Origin: an uncultured Oscillibacter sp.
GTDB taxonomy: Bacteria; Bacillota; Clostridia; Oscillospirales; Oscillospiraceae
Assembly (NCBI GenBank): GCA_900551885.1
Contig: URXS01000036.1
Span: 1-16,767 of the forward strand
Direction of reading: 5' to 3'
Length of the DNA stretch: 16,767 bases
Shown: in pieces, positions 12,033 through 16,767 of the stretch
Layout of the letters: each line of letters begins with the position of its first letter
How positions within the stretch are numbered: position 1 is the first letter of the stretch
Made by a program: the position numbers and the translations under genes
The notes under the pieces: generated by a model
The model's database searches: none
What the model was told of the DNA's origin: nothing
The model's input: the letters and a program-made list of their open reading frames with translations, nothing else

Positions 12033-13757
12033 TCACTCGGCGTCCTGGAGGGCGTCATAGCCCTCTTCGCCGGTGCGGACTTTGATGACGTTTTCCACGT
12101 CGCAGACAAAGATCTTGCCGTCGCCGATGTGGCCGGTATAGAGGACCCGCTTGGCGGTCTCCACCACTTGCTCCACCGGTACCTTGCACACCACAATGGA
12201 TACCTGGATGCTGGGCAGCATGGTGGCTTCCACCTTGGCACCACGGAAGTAGCCCTCGGTTTTGCCTCGCTGCTCGCCGCAACCCATGACGTTGGTGGCG
12301 GTCATGCCGGTGATGCCGATGTCGAACATGGCCCGCTTCAGGGCATCGAACCGCTCCATCTTGCACAGGATATCCACCCGGGTGATCTTCACGCCGCCGG
12401 GGGCGGAGGCCTTTACCGGAGAGGACACTGTCTCCACCGGTACCGCGGCCTCCACCGGAACTGCCGCTTTTTCAGTCTCCGCCGGGGCGGTGGCCACCGC
12501 AGCCTCGTCAGGAGTGTCGTCATAGACAAAGGCGAAGCCGCCGTAGGCAGAGGGCAGGCCGTGCTCTGTGATGTCCAGGCCCTTCAGCTCCTCCTCCGCG
12601 GAGACCCGCAGACCCACAGTGTGCTTGAGCACCTGGAACACGATGGTGATGATCACGCCGGCCCAGGCGGCTGTAACCGCCACGCCCAGGCACTGAATGG
12701 CGAAGAAGTGAATACCGCCGCCGTAGAAGAGCCCGCCGTCCACCGCCAGCAGACCGGTGAGCAGAGTGCCCGCTGCGCCGCAGACACCGTGAACGGAGAT
12801 GGCACCCACCGGATCATCGATTTTGGCCACATTGTCGAAGAAGCTGACCGACAGGGGCAGCAGCAGACCGGCCACGGCGCCGATAATGGCGGCGCCGCCC
12901 ACGGAGACCGCGTCGCATCCGGCGGTGATGGCCACCAGGCCTGCCAGGGCGGCGTTGAGGGTCATGCCCACGTCCGGCTTTTTGAACCGCAGCCAGGTGT
13001 AGATCATGGTGACGCAGCAGGCCACGGCGGCGGACATATTGGTGTTGACAAAGATCAGACCGGCAGAGGCGATGGTGTCGTCCCCGGTCATGGAGACGGT
13101 GGAAGCACCGTTGAAGCCGAACCAGCAGAACCACAGTAGGAATACGCCCAGAGCGCCCAGGGACAGGTTGTGACCCAGGATGGCCCGGGGTTTGCCATCC
13201 CGGCCGTATTTGCCGATCCGGGGGCCAAGGATGGCGGCGCCGATGCAGGCGCAGATGCCGCCCACCATGTGGACCGCCGTGGACCCGGCAAAGTCATGGA
13301 AGCCCAACTGGCTCAGCCAGCCGCCGCCCCAGATCCAGTGACCGGAGACGGGGTAGATGAAGGCGGAGATGCAGAAGGAGTAGATGCAATAGGAGATGAA
13401 TTTCGTCCGCTCTGCCATGGACCCGGAGACGATGGTGGCGGCGGTGGCGCAGAAGACCGTCTGGAAGATCAGAAAGGCGTACAGGGGAACGCCCTCCGGC
13501 AAAATGGCACTGTAGTCGCCCCGGACCATGGGGTCCAGGCCGCCGATCAGAGGACCGGCTCCGGCGAACATCAGGCCGAAGCCCAGCAGCCAGTAGACAG
13601 GAGTGCCAATGCAGAAGTCCATCAGGTTCTTCATGAGGATGTTGCCGGTGTTTTTGGCCCGGGTGAACCCGGCCTCGCACATGGCGAAACCCGCCTGCAT
13701 GAAAAAGACCAGAGCGGCGCCGAAAAGGACCCAGATGGTGTTGACAGATGAATACAT
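12033..13757 (-). CDS. amt: Ammonium transporter fused to a PII signalling domain
   Basis: A 574-residue fusion. Residues 1-405 form an Amt/MEP channel of about 11 helices: D155 and twin-histidine partner H163 in HDFAGSTAVHMVGG, H323 in DPVGAISVHGVCG, F102 in the gate segment FQTVFCATAA, and the conserved cytosolic tail LRVSAEEELKGLDITEHG (383-400). A Pro/Ala/Val/Glu-rich linker spans about 411-455. Residues 457-574 are a PII protein (GlnB/GlnK): KITRVDILCKMERFDALKRA opens it, the T-loop EQRGKTEGYFRG (495-506) has tyrosine 503, and the B-loop is YTGHIGDGKIFV (540-551). Free GlnK plugs Amt under nitrogen excess; here the plug would be tethered. The start is ATG at 13757 with GGGAGGG upstream; an in-frame TTG 15 bases earlier is less likely. 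It lies downstream of gltBD. Confidence 0.95.
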   Translation of the reverse strand: MYSSVNTIWVLFGAALVFFMQAGFAMCEAGFTRAKNTGNILMKNLMDFCIGTPVYWLLGFGLMFAGAGPLIGGLDPMVRGDYSAILPEGVPLYAFLIFQTVFCATAATIVSGSMAERTKFISYCIYSFCISAFIYPVSGHWIWGGGWLSQLGFHDFAGSTAVHMVGGICACIGAAILGPRIGKYGRDGKPRAILGHNLSLGALGVFLLWFCWFGFNGASTVSMTGDDTIASAGLIFVNTNMSAAVACCVTMIYTWLRFKKPDVGMTLNAALAGLVAITAGCDAVSVGGAAIIGAVAGLLLPLSVSFFDNVAKIDDPVGAISVHGVCGAAGTLLTGLLAVDGGLFYGGGIHFFAIQCLGVAVTAAWAGVIITIVFQVLKHTVGLRVSAEEELKGLDITEHGLPSAYGGFAFVYDDTPDEAAVATAPAETEKAAVPVEAAVPVETVSSPVKASAPGGVKITRVDILCKMERFDALKRAMFDIGITGMTATNVMGCGEQRGKTEGYFRGAKVEATMLPSIQVSIVVCKVPVEQVVETAKRVLYTGHIGDGKIFVCDVENVIKVRTGEEGYDALQDAE

Positions 13758-13823
13758 AGTGTTCCCTCCCAAACTTCATCGGCACGGCATGCCGGCTCCG
13801 CCGCACGCTTGAAAAGAATCAGA

Positions 13824-13870
13824 AAAGGCAAAGGCGCCTGAGAGAAGCTCTCACAGGCGCCTTTGCCTTT
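13824..13870 (-). terminator. Strong hairpin between gltD and amt: gltBD terminator and/or amt leader attenuator
   Basis: 17-bp perfect stem AAAGGCAAAGGCGCCTG / CAGGCGCCTTTGCCTTT capped by a second GAGA/TCTC stem. On the minus strand it is followed by TTTTCTGATTCTTTTC. The candidate amt promoter lies just upstream, so the hairpin would also be the first structure in the amt transcript. Confidence 0.8.
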
Positions 13871-13880
13871 GCATGCAAAA

Positions 13881-13910
13881 ACTTTACCACGGGGCGGGGA
13901 AAACCGTCAA
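13881..13910 (-). promoter_or_regulatory. Candidate promoter of amt-PII
   Basis: On the minus strand: TTGACG (13910-13905), 18-bp spacer, TAAAGT (13886-13881). Transcription would begin near 13874, inside the palindrome TTTGCATGCAAA (13868-13879) and directly before the 17-bp hairpin. No other promoter is visible in the 66 bp between the hairpin and the start codon. Confidence 0.5.
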
Positions 13911-13937
13911 GGTGCGATTTTCACAAGGCTCCGCTGG

Positions 13938-13952
13938 AATTTTCTGAAAATT
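13938..13952. repeat. AT-rich inverted repeat after gltD
   Basis: AATTTTC-t-GAAAATT, 7-bp arms, 11 bp past the gltD stop and 28 bp upstream of the candidate amt -35. It could be a regulator site or an mRNA 3' structure. Confidence 0.35.
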
Positions 13953-13962
13953 TCTCCGCCCG

Positions 13963-15360
13963 TCACAGGGGCCGCACCAGGTTGGTGTAGCCGTTGAGCC
14001 AGGCGTCCACCTCTGCCGCGGCAGAGCGGCCCTCGGCAATGGCCCACACCACCAGGGACTGGCCCCGGCGCATATCGCCGGCGGCGAAGACCTTCTCCAC
14101 ATTGGTGGCATGATGGCCCGGCGCGGTGCGGACGGTATTCTCCACTTCCACACCGAAGGCCTGGCACACGCCTGTTTCGCACCCGGCAAAGCCGGTGGCG
14201 GCGATCAAGAGTTGGCAGGGGATGGTGTCGCCGTCGGTGGTGACCAGGGCGGACAGGGCGCCGTCTTCGCCGGCCACCAACTGCTTCACCTGAAGGGAGA
14301 AGCGCCGGGGGTCGGCTCCCATGACGGCCACGGCCTCCTCATGGGCATAGTCCATGGGCAGCTCGCCGTTTACCAGATAGTCGGTCCTGGGTCGCCGGAC
14401 CAGTTGGGTCACGGAGGCACAGCCCTGGCGCAGAGCGGTGGCCACGCAGTCACTGGCGGTGTCGCCGGTGCCGATGACTACCACATGGCAGCCCTCAGCG
14501 GTGGGCAGGGCGGGCTCCTGGCCAAAGACCTGGTGCTCCACTGCGGCCTTCAGAAAGGCCGTGCCGTAGCACACGCCGGGCATGTCACCGCCCTCCAGAC
14601 CCAGGGGCCGGGGACGTCCCGCACCGCAGCACAGTACCACGGCGTCATACTCCTCCATCAATCGCCGGGCCACCGTAGTGTCAGCGGCGTCCACGCCGGT
14701 GACGAAGGAGACGCCCTCGTCGGTCATCAGGTCTAAACGGCGCTTGACGATGGATTTGTCCAGCTTCATGCTGGGAATGCCGTAAGTCAGCAATCCGCCG
14801 GGGTGGGCGTCCCGCTCCACCACCGTGACGGAGTGGCCCCGGTGGTTCAGTTGGTCCGCAGCCGCCAGGCCCGCCGGCCCGGAGCCCACAATCGCCACCT
14901 TCTTGCCGGACCACTGAGGTGGCCTGCGCCGCCGCATAAGCCCATTGGAGAAGGCGTTTTCAATGATATAGAGTTCGTTGTCCCGGTTGGCCACCGCGTC
15001 GCCGTAGATGCCGCAGATGCAGGCCTTCTCACAGGGGGCCGGGCACACCCGACCGGTAAACTCGGGAAAATTATTGGTTTTCAGCAGCCGGGCCAGGGCA
15101 TGGCCCAGGTTGCCGCTCATGATCATGTCGTTCCACTCGGGGATCAGATTGTGGAGAGGGCAGCCGAAGGCGCGCCCCTCGTAGATCATGCCCGTCTGAC
15201 AGAAGGGGACGCCGCAATTCATGCAGCGGCTGCCCTGCTGCTCCCGGACGGCCTGGGGCAGGGGCAGGTGGAATTCCTCCCAGTCCCGCACCCGCTCCTC
15301 CGGCGGACGCCGAAGGTCATCTTTCCGGGCATATTCCAAGAATCCTGTGGGTTTTCCCAT
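13963..15360 (-). CDS. gltD: Glutamate synthase, small subunit
   Basis: A 465-residue FAD-dependent NADPH oxidoreductase that feeds electrons to GltB, making two glutamates from glutamine and 2-oxoglutarate. Cysteines for the [4Fe-4S] clusters lie in CMNCGVPFC (46-54), at C67, and in CPAPCEKACIC (106-116). The FAD-binding loop is VAIVGSGPAGLAAADQL (155-171), the NADPH-binding loop is VVVIGTGDTASDC (293-305), and the C-terminal FAD motif is VFAAGDMRRGQSLVVWAIAEGR. Length is standard. The start is ATG at 15360 with AAGGAGG eight bases upstream; GTG at 15369 would fall in that site. It is 17 bp behind gltB in the same operon, and the ammonium transporter follows, so the region is a nitrogen-assimilation cluster. 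Confidence 0.95.
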   Translation of the reverse strand: MGKPTGFLEYARKDDLRRPPEERVRDWEEFHLPLPQAVREQQGSRCMNCGVPFCQTGMIYEGRAFGCPLHNLIPEWNDMIMSGNLGHALARLLKTNNFPEFTGRVCPAPCEKACICGIYGDAVANRDNELYIIENAFSNGLMRRRRPPQWSGKKVAIVGSGPAGLAAADQLNHRGHSVTVVERDAHPGGLLTYGIPSMKLDKSIVKRRLDLMTDEGVSFVTGVDAADTTVARRLMEEYDAVVLCCGAGRPRPLGLEGGDMPGVCYGTAFLKAAVEHQVFGQEPALPTAEGCHVVVIGTGDTASDCVATALRQGCASVTQLVRRPRTDYLVNGELPMDYAHEEAVAVMGADPRRFSLQVKQLVAGEDGALSALVTTDGDTIPCQLLIAATGFAGCETGVCQAFGVEVENTVRTAPGHHATNVEKVFAAGDMRRGQSLVVWAIAEGRSAAAEVDAWLNGYTNLVRPL

Positions 15361-15377
15361 TGTGCACACCTCCTTCC

Positions 15378-16767
15378 TCAGCTTCTCGTATTGGCGTAAA
15401 AGGCCTCGATCTCCGCCTGCTCCCGGCTCATGCCCTTTTCCTCGTACTGGGCGATGGACTTGAGCATCCGGTCATAGTCCCTGGGCATCACCTTTTTGAA
15501 GCAGGGGATGTAGGACTTGAAAGCCGCCAGGATTTTCTTGCCCCGGGGAGAGCCGGTGGCGGCCACATGGGCCTCGATCAATGCCCGCAGCTCGGCGATG
15601 TCGTGACTTTCCGTCAGGGTATCCGTGAGCACCTGCTCCTTGTTGAGGCGCAGGTACAGGTCATGGTTTTCATCCAGCACGTAGGCGATGCCACCCGACA
15701 TGCCGGCGGCGAAATTCTTGCCGGTAGGACCCAGGATGACGCAGCGGCCGCCGGTCATATACTCGCAGCCGTGGTCGCCCACGCCCTCTACCACCGCTAC
15801 AGCGCCGGAGTTGCGGACGCAGAACCGCTCCCCTGCCCGGCCGTTGATGAAGGCCGCGCCGCCGGTGGCGCCGTACAGGGCCACATTGCCCACGATGATA
15901 TTCTCGCCGGGGTCAAAGGTGGAGCCCTTGGGGGGATAGAGGATCAGCTTTCCGCCGGAGAGGCCTTTGCCGAAGCCGTCATTGCAGTCACCTTCCAACT
16001 CCAGGGTCAGGCCCTTGGGGATAAAGGCACCGAAGGACTGGCCACCGCCGCCCTTGCAGGAGATCACATAGGTGTCATCCGGCAGGGTATCGCCCCGCTG
16101 CCGGGTGATCTCAGAGCCGAAGAGGGTGCCGAAAGCCCGGTCCGTGGAGGAGACCGATACGGAGAGATGGCCGGGCTTCCCGGATTTCAGAGCTTTGCCC
16201 AGCTTCTCCAGCAGCACCCGCATGTCGGCAGTGCGCTCCAGGTGGAAGTCGTAAGCGTCTTTGGGATTGAAGTGGGGAACATGGTCGCCCCAGGGATTTT
16301 GCAGCAGGGCGCTCAGGTCCAGGGTTTCCGCCCGGTGGGTCACCAGTTTTTCCCGGACTCGCAGCAGGTCGCTGCGGCCTACCAACTCCTCCACGGTGCG
16401 GATCCCCAGGCGGGCCATGTACTCCCGCAGCTCCTGGGCCACGAAGGTCATGAAGTTGATGACGTGCTCCGGCTTCCCGGCGAACCGGGCGCGAAGCTGG
16501 GGGTTCTGGGTGGCGATGCCGGCGGGGCAGGTGTCCAGATTGCACACCCGCATCATGCAGCAGCCCATGGCCACCAGAGGCGCTGTGGCAAAGCCGAATT
16601 CCTCGGCGCCCAGCATACAGGCGATGGCCACGTCCCGGCCGGTCATCAGCTTGCCGTCGGCCTCCAGTACCACCTGGGTCCGCAGACCGTTTTGCAGCAG
16701 GGCCTGGTGGGCCTCCGCCACGCCCAGCTCCCAGGGCAGGCCTGCCCCGGAGATGGAGTTGCGGGGC
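15378..16767 (-). CDS. gltB: Glutamate synthase, large subunit, C-terminal part (5' truncated by window edge)
   Basis: About 462 C-terminal residues of the large subunit (full length near 1,500). The first visible residues PRNSISGAGLPWELGVAEAH belong to the FMN-binding synthase barrel, followed by VVLEADGKLMTGRDVAIACM and EEFGFATAPLVAMG. CCMMRVCNLDTCPAG carries the three cysteines of the [3Fe-4S] cluster (C-x5-C-x4-C). The C-terminal GXGXG beta-helix domain is plain: NDGFGKGLSGGKLILYPP, then GNVALYGATGGAAFINGRAG, then GPTGKNFAAGMSGGIAYVLD. The frame is open to the window end. The internal GTG at 16721 is not the start. It is followed after 17 bp by gltD. Confidence 0.95.
   Translation of the reverse strand, partial: PRNSISGAGLPWELGVAEAHQALLQNGLRTQVVLEADGKLMTGRDVAIACMLGAEEFGFATAPLVAMGCCMMRVCNLDTCPAGIATQNPQLRARFAGKPEHVINFMTFVAQELREYMARLGIRTVEELVGRSDLLRVREKLVTHRAETLDLSALLQNPWGDHVPHFNPKDAYDFHLERTADMRVLLEKLGKALKSGKPGHLSVSVSSTDRAFGTLFGSEITRQRGDTLPDDTYVISCKGGGGQSFGAFIPKGLTLELEGDCNDGFGKGLSGGKLILYPPKGSTFDPGENIIVGNVALYGATGGAAFINGRAGERFCVRNSGAVAVVEGVGDHGCEYMTGGRCVILGPTGKNFAAGMSGGIAYVLDENHDLYLRLNKEQVLTDTLTESHDIAELRALIEAHVAATGSPRGKKILAAFKSYIPCFKKVMPRDYDRMLKSIAQYEEKGMSREQAEIEAFYANTRS

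Noticed and set aside
11679..13139. 486-residue plus-strand frame rich in His, Gly and Asp
   Set aside because: Antisense shadow of amt-PII and spoVAE; its composition is typical of the opposite strand of membrane-protein genes.
13846..13962. ANTAR-type twin hairpin or known riboswitch upstream of amt
   Set aside because: The paired hexaloop hairpins with conserved A and G were not found; only one large stem and a small AT-rich inverted repeat are present.

Overview
This window is a GC-rich chromosomal segment of a spore-forming, Gram-positive anaerobe. The best guess is a gut Clostridia of the Oscillospiraceae type (Flavonifractor/Oscillibacter-like). This is inferred from strong AGGAGG ribosome binding sites, TTGACA/TATAAT-type promoters, a spoVAE sporulation gene, a ComF/MreB pair and the character of the proteins; no rRNA or other taxonomic marker is present. 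Coding density is high and almost every convergent or operon end carries a clear intrinsic terminator. No CRISPR array, insertion sequence, phage gene or tRNA was found.

Layout. Positions 1-1178 hold the C-terminal half of a RecD2-type DNA helicase, cut by the window edge. It is followed by a 482-bp non-genic tract (1179-1660), the least ordinary part of the window. That tract holds a chain of short hairpins, a degraded or repeat-like stretch, a strong GC hairpin, a bistable hairpin, and two near-identical 16-bp palindromes just before a small XRE regulator (1661-1900). The regulator overlaps comF (1897-2577) by ATGA, and an MreB/Mbl gene (2680-3705) follows from its own good promoter. Next come a minus-strand sugar O-acetyltransferase (3879-4493), divergent from a DegV fatty-acid-binding protein (4653-5501), then a minus-strand NSS sodium symporter (5617-7122). 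Divergent from that is a two-domain DUF2156-GNAT fusion (7265-8668), followed by a small DUF1648 membrane protein (8816-9274).

From 9346 to the end everything is on the minus strand. There is a three-gene operon (polysaccharide deacetylase lipoprotein, small unknown lipoprotein, cytidine deaminase; transcribed from 11387 to 9346), a lone spoVAE (11526-11882), and a nitrogen-assimilation block: gltB (3' part), gltD and an ammonium transporter fused to its own PII regulator (12033-13757).

How the genes work together. The glt-amt block is a coherent ammonium uptake and assimilation module: Amt brings in ammonium, the tethered PII domain can gate it, and GltBD makes glutamate. The amt-PII gene seems to have its own promoter, placed so that a 17-bp hairpin forms at the very 5' end of its transcript; it could be the gltBD terminator, a leader attenuator, or both. 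The remaining genes are cell-envelope and housekeeping functions. I see no new defence or mobile system. The points most worth a second look are the twin palindromes by the XRE gene, the repeat-like tract after recD2, the amt leader and the DUF2156-GNAT fusion.
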